In this document: piece after piece, positions 26,201 to 35,061 of the stretch
Position numbering within the stretch: the stretch's first letter is position 1
How the letters are laid out: each line of letters begins with the position of its first letter
DNA from: Enterobacillus tribolii
GTDB taxonomy: Bacteria; Pseudomonadota; Gammaproteobacteria; Enterobacterales; Enterobacteriaceae
Direction of reading: 5' to 3'
Assembly: GCF_003363015.1 (NCBI RefSeq)
Contig: NZ_QRAP01000002.1
Span: 1 to 64,000 of the forward strand
DNA length: 64,000 nt
Translations under genes and position numbers: made by a program
Notes under the pieces: model-generated
What the model was told of the DNA's origin: nothing
Seen by the model: the letters and a program-made list of their open reading frames with translations, nothing else
Databases searched by the model: none

Positions 26201-27379
26201 ATGAAATCAATGATAAGTCCGCAGTTATCCAAGTCGTTGTCTGATGCTGATGATATTGCACAATGGTTACGCCACAGCGCATCTGAGCGGGATCAGAGCC
26301 GTCATATCAGCACGGAGCAGGTGGATGCCTACGCGTCATCCGGGCTTTGGGCCGTGACAGTACCACGGGAGTATGGCGGTCTTGACTTAGGTTATAAAGC
26401 GCTCAGTCAAATAACGCGCCTTATTGCGGCAGCCGACCCCTCAATAGCGCAAATTCCCCGCAGCCATTTTCATATTATCGATCTCCTCAACGCTGTGGCC
26501 CTTCCTTCTCAGAAGCAATTTTTCTTTAACGAAATCCTGGCGGGTAAAAAGTTTGCTCAGGCAGCGTCGGAAATCGGTGGCAAGAATGCATCCGATATAC
26601 AGACAACGCTGACGCAGGAAAGCGGGGCCTGGCGACTGAACGGTAAGAAGTATTATGCGACGGGCTGCATACACGCGGACTGGATAGGCGTTGTTGCCAA
26701 AGATGACATCGGCGTGTTCATGCATGCATTTGTTCCGAAAGACACGCCGGGTATGGAGATTAAAACGGACTGGTCAGGCTTTGGTCAAAAAGTGACGGCA
26801 AGCGGTACTGTGCTGCTGAATGACGTCGTGGTGGATGAGGAGCATATTATTCCGTTTACCGAAGCATTTCTTGATGTCCATCCAATCGGCGCCAGCTCAC
26901 AGTTGATTCATTCATCAATTGATATTGGGATTGCCCGGGAATCTATCGATGAGGCGATAAAATATATCAGGCAAACGGCCCGTCCGTGGGTTGACAGCGG
27001 TGCGGAGAAGGCGAGTGACGACCCCTATCTTATTGCGGGGATCGGCGATCTTGAAATTCGTTATGCCGCTGCCGTTGCCATGCTGGATCAGGTAGCCGGA
27101 GAATTGGATGAAACAGAAATCAACACCGACGGTGACCTTGCCCGCCTTTCCGTGCGCGTGGGGATAGCAAAAGTACTGGCAAGCGACATTGCGTTATTGG
27201 CGAGTAATAAGCTTTTTGAATTTGCCGGGGCTGGTTCAACCCGGGAGTCACTCAATCTGCACCGTCACTGGCGCAATGCGCGTACGCATACGTTGCACGA
27301 TCCGGTACGTTGGAAGGTTAATGCTATCGGCCAGTACTACTTAAATGATGTCTATCCCAAACGGCACAATTACATTTAG
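26201..27379 (+). CDS. Acyl-CoA dehydrogenase-fold flavoprotein, SfnB/DszC-like
   Basis: A 392-residue protein with the acyl-CoA dehydrogenase fold: N-terminal helices, a beta domain (SGAWRLNGKKYYATGC), and a C-terminal helix bundle ending in LHDPVRWKVNAIGQYYLND. That ending and the lack of a typical YEG catalytic Glu place it with SfnB/DszC-type enzymes, which use reduced flavin and oxygen on sulfur compounds. Its divergent TauE-like partner supports a role in sulfur acquisition from sulfones. It is separated from the biosynthetic operon by about 500 bases and probably does not belong to it. Confidence 0.8.
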   Translation: MKSMISPQLSKSLSDADDIAQWLRHSASERDQSRHISTEQVDAYASSGLWAVTVPREYGGLDLGYKALSQITRLIAAADPSIAQIPRSHFHIIDLLNAVALPSQKQFFFNEILAGKKFAQAASEIGGKNASDIQTTLTQESGAWRLNGKKYYATGCIHADWIGVVAKDDIGVFMHAFVPKDTPGMEIKTDWSGFGQKVTASGTVLLNDVVVDEEHIIPFTEAFLDVHPIGASSQLIHSSIDIGIARESIDEAIKYIRQTARPWVDSGAEKASDDPYLIAGIGDLEIRYAAAVAMLDQVAGELDETEINTDGDLARLSVRVGIAKVLASDIALLASNKLFEFAGAGSTRESLNLHRHWRNARTHTLHDPVRWKVNAIGQYYLNDVYPKRHNYI

Positions 27380-27893
27380 TGGCTTTGCTTCACCCGGAGT
27401 GATGATGCTACTCGGATGCAATGAGTAATCCGTCACGCCTGAGTCTGTAGGTGGCGGTGAATACATGAACCAAGCCGCTCATGATTGCCGGAAATCCTTC
27501 AGTCCCCCCGCTTCGAAAAACATGATCAGATGATTTTATTGCAGACAACGACGACATAATTGATCTGACTAAAACGCAATAAACATATAAATATTCTTAT
27601 TATATAAATATTTCCGATGCGTTCATCGCTATAAAATCCCATGATGACCGCTGATATTTTTATTTTATGCCTTTATCTGGTCATTAATTAACTAATTGAT
27701 TAAATTGAAATAAAATCCAATGTAAGGTTTTTTTTGTATTAACGTAAGTTAAATCCTTATGTACATAGTTCAATATGCAACGTTATGATTGCAAAAAAAC
27801 ATTTTATTAACATTAGTTAGGTTGATATGTTCCGGATTTGGCTTAGCGGGAGATGATCGGGATGCCTGCAACAAACCAGGAGTTACCGCAAAA
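27380..27893. promoter_or_regulatory. AT-rich leader and promoter region of the hydrazine/NRPS operon
   Basis: About 510 bases, strongly AT-rich between 27560 and 27800, with several TATAAT-like segments. It is the only sizeable gap before the 17-gene operon, so the main promoter must lie here. I cannot point to a defined operator. An in-frame ATG at 27789 extends the first gene but lacks a ribosome site. Confidence 0.5.
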
Positions 27894-28676
27894 ATGAGTT
27901 ACAGGCTTGGACAAGGGCATTGGTTTACGGCGGTCAGAGAAGCGCGGTCAAATGATTCAGTGCTGTATTGCCTGGCTCACGCGGGAGGTAACGCGGAGGA
28001 TTACCTTCGCTGGCAGCCCGGATTATCGGACGATCTGCTCATGAAGGCCGTGACGTTACCCGGGACCGGGCGTCGTTACGGCGAAGCGTACCCAACCGAT
28101 ATCAATCTGCTGACGGAAAACATTGCTGCCGCTATCGAACGGGAAGCCGATAAGACGTTTTATCTTTTCGGCCACAGTATGGGGGCAATACTCGCCTGGG
28201 AGGTGGCAAAAAAGCTACGGATACCTCCTGCAGGATTGCTTCTTTCTGCCAGCCTGAGCCCGACGGAAATACCTTCGCCACGCATCATCCGTATGGCTGA
28301 AATGGATAATGAGACGTTTATTCAGGAGATGGCTTATTTCAACGGTATTGACGAAAGCCTCATGCACAATCCGTTTCTGAATGACATCGTTGCCGAAAAA
28401 TTAAAACGCGATTTCCAGCTTATTGCCAGATATCGCTATCAACATTCTGCGCCAGTGAGCGCCCCCGTGATGGTTATCGTCGGTGAAGATGATGCGCATG
28501 TTCCGGTTGGCAGCCTGATGAAATGGCAGTCACATACGCAGTATTTTCTCGGTACAAAGCAGGTACCCGGGAATCATTTTTATTTTAACGATCATCCGGA
28601 AAGTGTGATTAATGCCGTCAAAGAGATGGTTCATGAAAGCCGGAAAAGAATCGACGATAACTCCATATATATATAA
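27894..28676 (+). CDS. Type II thioesterase
   Basis: A 260-residue alpha/beta hydrolase of the editing thioesterase family. It shows the start AHAGGNAEDY, the nucleophile GHSMG (about residue 104), and a late Asp (GEDDAH) and His (GNHFYF) completing the triad. Such enzymes clear stalled or wrong acyl groups from carrier domains, and sometimes release the product. First gene of the operon. ATG 27894 is preferred over the upstream ATG because AGGAG precedes it and the protein then has the family's normal length. Confidence 0.88.
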   Translation: MSYRLGQGHWFTAVREARSNDSVLYCLAHAGGNAEDYLRWQPGLSDDLLMKAVTLPGTGRRYGEAYPTDINLLTENIAAAIEREADKTFYLFGHSMGAILAWEVAKKLRIPPAGLLLSASLSPTEIPSPRIIRMAEMDNETFIQEMAYFNGIDESLMHNPFLNDIVAEKLKRDFQLIARYRYQHSAPVSAPVMVIVGEDDAHVPVGSLMKWQSHTQYFLGTKQVPGNHFYFNDHPESVINAVKEMVHESRKRIDDNSIYI

Positions 28677-28699
28677 GTGTACGTTTGCTGAGGTTATTT

Positions 28700-29566
28700 A
28701 TGTTTACGGCGAATACGCAACCTGACAATTTGAGCCAATACGAAAAGGCTGAACGATTCAAAAAATTGCATACCGGGGGAACGCCTTTTGTCATGCCGAA
28801 CCCCTGGGATCGCGGAACCGCGATTCTGATGCAAAACGCCGGGTTTAAGGCTATCGGGACGACCAGCGCCGGGTTGGCGTTCTCTCTGGGTAAGCTGGAT
28901 CGCGCGCAGTCCGTAACGCTTGAAGAAACGCTGGAAAATGCCCGGGCACTGGTTGGTGTGACTCAAATTCCTGTGTCTATCGATCTTGAAGATGGTTTCG
29001 GTGACGACGCCGACGCCATTATGCAGACCATCCGTGCCGCCGCGGAAAGCGGCGCCGTCGGGGGATCGATCGAAGATTACAGCAGCGATCCGGCAAACCC
29101 GATCCGGGATTTCGCCGCGTCGGTGGCCCGCGTAGAAGCGGCGGTCGAGGCGGCAAAACGTTTACCGTTTCCCTTCACCATTACGGCACGGGCGGAAAAC
29201 TATCTTTATGGCGTCTGCGACCTTAAGGACACAATCGCAAGACTAAAGGCATACCGTGATGCCGGCGCCAACGTACTTTACGCACCGGCGCTGCCGGACG
29301 CCGACACGATCAAAACGCTATGCGCGGCCGTTGATGCTCCGGTAAATGTGCTTCTGGGGGCGGGTAATCGTTTGTCCGTTACGGAGCTGTTTGCGCTCGG
29401 CGTCACCCGTGTCAGCCTGGGCTCAGCGCTGTCCCGCGCTGCCCTGGGCGGATTTGTTGCCGGGCTTCAGGAGTTACAGCAGCACGGTACTTGCCGCTTC
29501 CTTGAGCGCGCCATCGGCTATTTTGATGTGGCTAAGCTGCTTGAGAACGGAGATCTCCCGTGCTGA
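28700..29566 (+). CDS. Isocitrate lyase/PEP mutase superfamily enzyme, without the PEP mutase motif
   Basis: A 288-residue TIM-barrel enzyme. The superfamily's pattern is clear: NPWDRGTA near 34, GTTSAGLA near 53, and the metal-binding DLEDGFGDD from residue 95. At the place where true PEP mutases have EDK..NS it has E125-D126-Y127 (EDYSSD), so C-P bond formation is unlikely; a C-C lyase or hydrolase acting on an oxaloacetate-like acid fits better. Start at ATG 28700 is supported by GAGG. It overlaps the next gene. Its role in the pathway is unknown. Confidence 0.8.
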   Translation: MFTANTQPDNLSQYEKAERFKKLHTGGTPFVMPNPWDRGTAILMQNAGFKAIGTTSAGLAFSLGKLDRAQSVTLEETLENARALVGVTQIPVSIDLEDGFGDDADAIMQTIRAAAESGAVGGSIEDYSSDPANPIRDFAASVARVEAAVEAAKRLPFPFTITARAENYLYGVCDLKDTIARLKAYRDAGANVLYAPALPDADTIKTLCAAVDAPVNVLLGAGNRLSVTELFALGVTRVSLGSALSRAALGGFVAGLQELQQHGTCRFLERAIGYFDVAKLLENGDLPC

Positions 29567-30492
29567 ACGCCGCAGCTGCTTCGCAGAGCAGGCTGCTGGC
29601 TGCGCAGTATGTGTTGGGTGAGCAAACGCTTGCCTGGCATGAACTTGCGGATCTTCAGGCGCGGGCAAAACAGTTTTCCATGCCGCTGCAGGCAGATTTG
29701 TGGGGGTGGGGGCAGATTTACAAAACAGCGGGCAGCGTCACGGACATGGCGATAAAGACGGCCCGGATGACGCTCGCCGAAGCGGGTTACTCGGGGCAGG
29801 ACATCGACACGACGATCGTGTGCAGCTCTTCGCTGCAAAGCGGCACGGAGGCGCATCAGCATTTTTTGCGCGAGTTTGCCGGCCAGCTGCAGTTGGAGCA
29901 GTCGGCGATCACCGGCGTGTCGCTCGGGCGTTGCACGAATTTGCTCAAAGGGATCCATCTGGCCCGCGGCCTGATTCACAGCGGCCAGGCAAGACGGGCA
30001 CTGGTCGTCACCAGCGACGCTATCAGTGATGAACGACAGCGGATAGAGAACTTCGCGCTTTTCTCTGATGGTGCCGCCAGTTGTCTGATTTGTCATGCTG
30101 ATGATACGTCCCGGGGCGATACGCTGCTTGCCAGCGGCGGGCGGCAGGATCTCAGCCAACTGTATCAGGGGCTTTCAGCCGGGCTGGTACGGGGGGTCAA
30201 TCAGGACTTATTTTCATCCGCAGGCATCACGCTTGGTGATATTACCCGTCTGTTTCACAGCAACGTTTATCTTCCTTTGTGTCAACTGAATGAAATGCAG
30301 GCGGGTTATCAGCGGGCGCAGCTTTATACCGACAATATCCCGCGTTTCGGGCATTGCTTTGCCGCTGATCCGCTGATCAATTTTATCGATGCCCGGAATA
30401 ACGGGGCCGTGAGCGACACCGGATTATACCAACTGGCGGTCAGCATTCCCGGCGCCAGAGCCTCACTGTTACTGCGAAAAGGAAGCGTCTGA
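29560..30492 (+). CDS. KAS III-like acyltransferase/ketosynthase
   Basis: A 310-residue thiolase-fold protein. The KAS III active-site Cys is Cys125 (SLGRCTN), and His233 lies in FHSNVYLP. The position normally filled by Asn reads His265 (FGHCFAAD). In the KAS III relatives that lack this Asn (CerJ-type), the enzyme transfers acyl groups to O or N rather than making C-C bonds. The GTG start at 29560 overlaps the previous stop by 7 bases. It could prime a chain or acylate the scaffold with a carrier-bound acid. Confidence 0.8.
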   Translation: MLNAAAASQSRLLAAQYVLGEQTLAWHELADLQARAKQFSMPLQADLWGWGQIYKTAGSVTDMAIKTARMTLAEAGYSGQDIDTTIVCSSSLQSGTEAHQHFLREFAGQLQLEQSAITGVSLGRCTNLLKGIHLARGLIHSGQARRALVVTSDAISDERQRIENFALFSDGAASCLICHADDTSRGDTLLASGGRQDLSQLYQGLSAGLVRGVNQDLFSSAGITLGDITRLFHSNVYLPLCQLNEMQAGYQRAQLYTDNIPRFGHCFAADPLINFIDARNNGAVSDTGLYQLAVSIPGARASLLLRKGSV

Positions 30493-32681
30493 TGTCTTTC
30501 TCATTCACCGATAACACCACATCGCTGCCCGATGAAAAATTTCATTTTTCGCCTGATGCCCACGCGGTGCTGATCGCGCTGCGTGACCGCGCGGATGTAT
30601 CCGAACTGTACAGCAGCCTGGTCAGCGACATTGAAAGCGAAACGCCGCAGATTCTGGCCTTACAACTTAGCCAGACATTTCTGAGTGCGCCTCTGCCGTT
30701 GCCGGCATGGGAGCGCGCCGCGTTTGAGGCGTCGATTGCCCGGGCGAAAACGACACTGGCACAATCCGCGGCCATGCTGCTGCGGTCTGATGAAGAAGAG
30801 CGCCGTATCCTGCTGGAGCAACGGGCGTTGCTTTCGATGCTGGCCGGATGCTGGCTTGACCGGGTATCCCAGCCCGCCACCGAGCCTGCCGGCGTCGTGA
30901 ACCTGTTGAATGACCATCACTTTACGCTGAAGGGAAGGGGTGAAATCAGCCTCAGCCAGCAACAACAACGTCAGCGCCGCTTTGCTGCGTCAGGCATCAT
31001 TCTTCCTTTTGTCGGCTTACCCGGCGCGCCGGCACAGTTGCACAGCAATGCGCTGACGCTCTGGCAGGCCGTGTTTTGGCTGGCGTTTTCCCGTTTGCCC
31101 GCCAGCTACCTGCCGGAAGTCGCCGGTATTCATTTCGCTTATTACGCGCTCGGTTTTGATGACGCGCTGCTGGAAATGCCGCCGTCGCTGACGACAGCAC
31201 AGTGCACGGCGCTGCTGGACGGTTGGTTGAGCGCCTGTAATGACTCCGTGAGTGGTCAGGAGGATCTGCAACGGTTTTATCGGGCGGCCAGCCTGGCGAC
31301 GGAGCTGGAGCTGAGTCATGCCGGCATGCTGTTGACGCAGCAGGAACAGCTTGCGGCCCGAACGCCGGATGATCGCATGGCTGAAGTTATGGCGCGCCAT
31401 TTTCCTTTTGCGGGGAAACAGCACCAACTGGTCATGTTGGAGAAAAAAGCGCTGAGCCAATGGAGTGTTGACGACGTTGCCGGGATGACGGCGTTTTTAA
31501 CCGCCTTTAAACGCTCCCCGTATTTACGTCAAAAAGAGGCAAAGCCGGAGGGCTGCCGTTTCATGCAGGCCATCCGCTTTGGCGGAGCCATGTTCGGTAT
31601 TTTCAGCCAGCGTGAGGCTGAGATCATGGCGTCCTGGATTGCCGATATCCAACAGCACGAACGAGAAATTACGCTGAGCCATTTCCGGGAACCGGGAAGC
31701 GAGCAGGCAGCCATCTGGCGCGATCGCTATCGTTGTACCTGCATTGATTCTCTGCTCACCCTTGAAACGCCATCATTGCCGGATGCCCGCACGCTGTTTT
31801 ATCGCCTGGTGAACATTGAGCACTATGCCAGCCATCTGGCGGCGATCAAACAACGGGTGATGGACACGCTGCAACAAGCTCAGGCGCTGTTTGCCTGTGG
31901 TCAGCAGGGGCGTTACACCGACGCCAGCGAGTTCGATTACAGCCCTGAGGCCCTGAGGGCGCGAACAGACGCGATTTATTGGCAAAAACTGGTGAACCCC
32001 CTGGCGCGGTTGACGACCATTCCCGATCGTGAAAGCGTGATTTTCAATCAGAAACTGATGGCGCTGGGAAGCATGATTGACGGTGCCTGGGCACATCGTT
32101 TCGGCAGCGTATTGCGTAGCCATCGCCGCAGCGACGGTATGATGCAGGCCATTTATGCAGATGAAATGGGGCGTGGCGACGTGGAGAAAAACCATATTAC
32201 GCTGATCCTGCGTGTCCTGCACAGCATGGGAATTACGCTTCCACACATCCGCGACCCTGAATTCTGCCACCAGCAGGAATTACCGGATGTTTACGACTTC
32301 TCCCTGCACCAACTGAGCATGTCCCTGTTCCCGGATACATTTTATGAAGAACTGCTGGGCTATAACCTGGGAATTGAAATGCTGGGGCTGGGCGAAATGC
32401 GTATGCACGAGATTCAGAAGCTGCGCCGTTATGGCTTCGACACCATTTACGAGGAAGCCCACCTCACCATCGACAACTTTTCCGCCGGACACGCCCGGCA
32501 ATCCGTTGATTTGATTATCGCCTACATGGAAGACCTGCCGCTGAATATGACGCCCGACGAACGTCAGCAATGCTGGCGCCGCATATGGCGGGGCTATGCC
32601 TCTTTCGCGTGGTTCCTGGAGACTGACCTGAAAAATAACGTATCCGCCGCTGCGAACACATACAGCGAAGTACTGATTTAA
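30492..32681 (+). CDS. Heme-oxygenase-like diiron protein with a long N-terminal part
   Basis: A 729-residue protein whose C-terminal third carries the heme-oxygenase-like diiron (HDO) pattern: E-x9-H in ADEMGRGDVEKNH (about 555-566), a Glu in NLGIEMLGLG (about 625) and H-x3-D-x5-H in AHLTIDNFSAGHA (about 656-666). HDO enzymes use two irons and oxygen for N-oxygenation (SznF), C-C cleavage (BesC, UndA) and similar steps. The first 480 residues are unrecognised, helix-rich, and about twice the usual size for the family; they may be a decayed second HDO-like half. The ATG overlaps the preceding stop. A role in tailoring the N-N unit is plausible. Confidence 0.7.
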   Translation: MSFSFTDNTTSLPDEKFHFSPDAHAVLIALRDRADVSELYSSLVSDIESETPQILALQLSQTFLSAPLPLPAWERAAFEASIARAKTTLAQSAAMLLRSDEEERRILLEQRALLSMLAGCWLDRVSQPATEPAGVVNLLNDHHFTLKGRGEISLSQQQQRQRRFAASGIILPFVGLPGAPAQLHSNALTLWQAVFWLAFSRLPASYLPEVAGIHFAYYALGFDDALLEMPPSLTTAQCTALLDGWLSACNDSVSGQEDLQRFYRAASLATELELSHAGMLLTQQEQLAARTPDDRMAEVMARHFPFAGKQHQLVMLEKKALSQWSVDDVAGMTAFLTAFKRSPYLRQKEAKPEGCRFMQAIRFGGAMFGIFSQREAEIMASWIADIQQHEREITLSHFREPGSEQAAIWRDRYRCTCIDSLLTLETPSLPDARTLFYRLVNIEHYASHLAAIKQRVMDTLQQAQALFACGQQGRYTDASEFDYSPEALRARTDAIYWQKLVNPLARLTTIPDRESVIFNQKLMALGSMIDGAWAHRFGSVLRSHRRSDGMMQAIYADEMGRGDVEKNHITLILRVLHSMGITLPHIRDPEFCHQQELPDVYDFSLHQLSMSLFPDTFYEELLGYNLGIEMLGLGEMRMHEIQKLRRYGFDTIYEEAHLTIDNFSAGHARQSVDLIIAYMEDLPLNMTPDERQQCWRRIWRGYASFAWFLETDLKNNVSAAANTYSEVLI

Positions 32682-32713
32682 TTGTCTTATGACTATTTAT
32701 GTAAGGATGCCTT

Positions 32714-33907
32714 GTGAATCAATGTATTAGCCACGACCCGACGTTACTGTCGCTGCCTTTTTTCACGCCGGGGCACCAACAATATGTGCATGAACTGGAT
32801 CGGTGGTGTCAGCAGCAGTGTGAAACGTTACGGTCACTGCGTGACCGTCCGGTAGCAGAGCAGAGCCGTCAGATGCTGCATCTGTTGGGAAAGGGAGGGT
32901 GGCTTGAGCACCTGAATACGCCCGATCTGCCGGTGCCGAATGATGCGCGCAGAATGTGTTTATCCCGGCAGACGCTGGCCTATTTTGACGATCTGCTTGA
33001 TTTTTCCTGGTCGATTCAATCCCTGAGCGCCAGCGTGATTCAGCGCTACGGCAATGAGGCGCAGCGCAGCGACTATTTACCCGCATTGGCGCGCGGAGAA
33101 CGCATCGCCGCATTCGCGTTGTCTGAATTACAGGCGGGGACAGATATTGCCGCGCTGACGCTGGAGGCACAGCGCTGCGGGGATGGTTGGCGGCTGAATG
33201 GGGAAAAGGCGTGGATTGCCCTGGGAGATATCGCCAGCGACATTATCGTGATCGCCCGTACCGGTGAAGGACCGGGGCCGCTGGGGCTGAGTGCGTTTAT
33301 CGTCGATGCTGCCGGCGGCGGCGTCAGCGCCCGTCCGCTGGACGCTGTTGCTCCCCGGTCGTGGTCGCATCTGCGTTTCGGCAATGTCCGGGTTTCACCG
33401 GAAAACCTGTTGGGGCAACCGGGGCAAGGATTCATCATCGCGCTGGATATTCTCGATCGTTTTCGCATGACGGTCGCCAGCGCCGCGGTCGGGTTTGCCC
33501 GGCGTGCGGCGGATATCGCACTGCGGCATGCCGCGCAGCGCAAAATTTACCGCGGACGTCTGCTGGATCTGCAACTGACCCAGGCCACGCTGGCCAAAAT
33601 GGAAGTTGCGCTTTCCGCTGCTTCCCTGCTGACGGCCAGAGCCGCCTGGCAACACGACGATGGCCGGCCGTTTGCGCGGGAGTCCGCCGCCGCGAAATAT
33701 TTCGCTTGTGAACAAGCCTGCAAAATCGTTGATGATGCGCTGCAGCTTCTCGGGGCTGCGGGCATCGTTGCTGGCAGTCAATTGGAACGGCTGTACCGGC
33801 AAATTCGCCCGTTGCGCATTTATGAAGGCGCATCCGAAGCCTTACTGATGAACATCGCTTCTGCTCTGGATACCCAGCGGGTTATTAACCGGGAGGATTT
33901 ATCGTGA
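32714..33907 (+). CDS. Acyl-CoA dehydrogenase-like flavoenzyme
   Basis: A 397-residue FAD enzyme with the standard acyl-CoA dehydrogenase layout. The flavin-contact strand FALSELQAGTD and the late RIYEGASEALLM, which holds the catalytic Glu, are both clear. GTG 32714 follows AAGGATG. In hydrazine-type pathways such as triacsin's, a dehydrogenase of this kind oxidises the carrier-bound N-N unit. Here it may do the same, or desaturate an amino-acyl thioester. Its stop overlaps the P450 start by four bases. Confidence 0.88.
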   Translation: MNQCISHDPTLLSLPFFTPGHQQYVHELDRWCQQQCETLRSLRDRPVAEQSRQMLHLLGKGGWLEHLNTPDLPVPNDARRMCLSRQTLAYFDDLLDFSWSIQSLSASVIQRYGNEAQRSDYLPALARGERIAAFALSELQAGTDIAALTLEAQRCGDGWRLNGEKAWIALGDIASDIIVIARTGEGPGPLGLSAFIVDAAGGGVSARPLDAVAPRSWSHLRFGNVRVSPENLLGQPGQGFIIALDILDRFRMTVASAAVGFARRAADIALRHAAQRKIYRGRLLDLQLTQATLAKMEVALSAASLLTARAAWQHDDGRPFARESAAAKYFACEQACKIVDDALQLLGAAGIVAGSQLERLYRQIRPLRIYEGASEALLMNIASALDTQRVINREDLS

Positions 33908-35052
33908 GTGATTTACTTAACCCGATCAGCGCGATTCAGCATGACTCGCCCTGGGAATATTACGCCCGCCTGACCCGTGAGACTCCGGTCTATTTTGACA
34001 GCGACCTTAAGCTGTGGGTGGTGAGCGACGCCGCATCGGCGGACGCGGTGCTCAGCAACCCGGTGCTGCAGGTACGCCCGGTGTCGCAGCCTGTCCCTCC
34101 CGGCCTTGTCGGCCAGCCGGCGGGTGATGTCTTCGGCCAGTTGGTGCGTATGCGTGAAGGTGAGTATCAGCAGCAGCTTAAGGCCGTCATTGTCCGCGCG
34201 TTTTCCACGATAGATTCCGCACAGGTGAGCCATTTGGCCCGCCAACTGGCGCAGCAGTCGCTGAGCGACGGCGAGGAGATTAACCGCTGGATGTTTTCCG
34301 TACCGGCGGCCGTGGTTGCGACGCTGTGCGGATTCCTGCCGCGGGATGTGCCGGAGGTTGTGGCGCTTATTGCGGAGTTTGTGTTGTGCATTCCCGCCGC
34401 CGCCGGTCCTGAGCATCAACAGCGTGCCAGCCTTGCGGCCAGGTCGCTGCTGGAGAGATTTTCTGCACAGATCGCGCAGGCGCCCCAGGGTTCTCTGCTG
34501 ACGGAACTGCTGCGATGCGCCGGCGAAGAAGGCTGGTCGCAACGTGCGCCGCTGATTGCGAATGCGATCGGTTTCTTGTCGCAAACCTTTGATGCCACAG
34601 CCAGCCTGGCGGGCAATACGCTGCTGACCGTGCAGCGTTATCCGGATCTCTGGCAGTGCGGACCTGCCGACGCTTTTATAGATGAAACCGCGCGTTACAC
34701 CTCACCAATACAAAATACCCGCCGTTTCGCTGCGCATGAGGTGACGCTGCTCGGCCAGCGGATCGCGCCGGACGACACGATATTGCTGCTGCTGGCGGCA
34801 GCAAACCGCGATCCTGCCCGGTTTGCGCAGCCTGATGTTTTTCAGCCGCAACGCAATACGCAGGCGTATTTCTCTTTCAGCGGCGGCCGTCATCGCTGCC
34901 CGGGCGCCGCGGTTGCCCGCGCTATTACGCACGGTATGGTTTGCGCGCTGGATGCGTACATGCCGGGCTGGCATCAGCGTTTGCATAAGCGTCGTTACTT
35001 ACCTTCAGGTAATGCCCGTATTCCCGAATTCTCACTTTCCGAGATTAACTGA
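33904..35052 (+). CDS. Cytochrome P450
   Basis: A 382-residue soluble P450. The haem-binding FSFSGGRHRCPG gives the axial Cys332, and DETARY carries the ExxR-like region. The I-helix reads SQTFDATAS, somewhat degenerate against the usual AGxDT, so oxygen activation may be atypical. It starts with GTG overlapping the previous stop codon. Bacterial class I P450s of this length need external ferredoxin; none is encoded here. Expected to hydroxylate or otherwise oxidise a carrier-bound intermediate. Confidence 0.9.
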   Translation: MSDLLNPISAIQHDSPWEYYARLTRETPVYFDSDLKLWVVSDAASADAVLSNPVLQVRPVSQPVPPGLVGQPAGDVFGQLVRMREGEYQQQLKAVIVRAFSTIDSAQVSHLARQLAQQSLSDGEEINRWMFSVPAAVVATLCGFLPRDVPEVVALIAEFVLCIPAAAGPEHQQRASLAARSLLERFSAQIAQAPQGSLLTELLRCAGEEGWSQRAPLIANAIGFLSQTFDATASLAGNTLLTVQRYPDLWQCGPADAFIDETARYTSPIQNTRRFAAHEVTLLGQRIAPDDTILLLLAAANRDPARFAQPDVFQPQRNTQAYFSFSGGRHRCPGAAVARAITHGMVCALDAYMPGWHQRLHKRRYLPSGNARIPEFSLSEIN

Positions 35053-35061
35053 GGTCCCAGA

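Noticed and set aside
28700..29566. PEP mutase, hence a phosphonate pathway
   Set aside because: The catalytic EDK..NS motif is absent (EDYSSD), and no phosphonopyruvate decarboxylase or other phosphonate gene is nearby.
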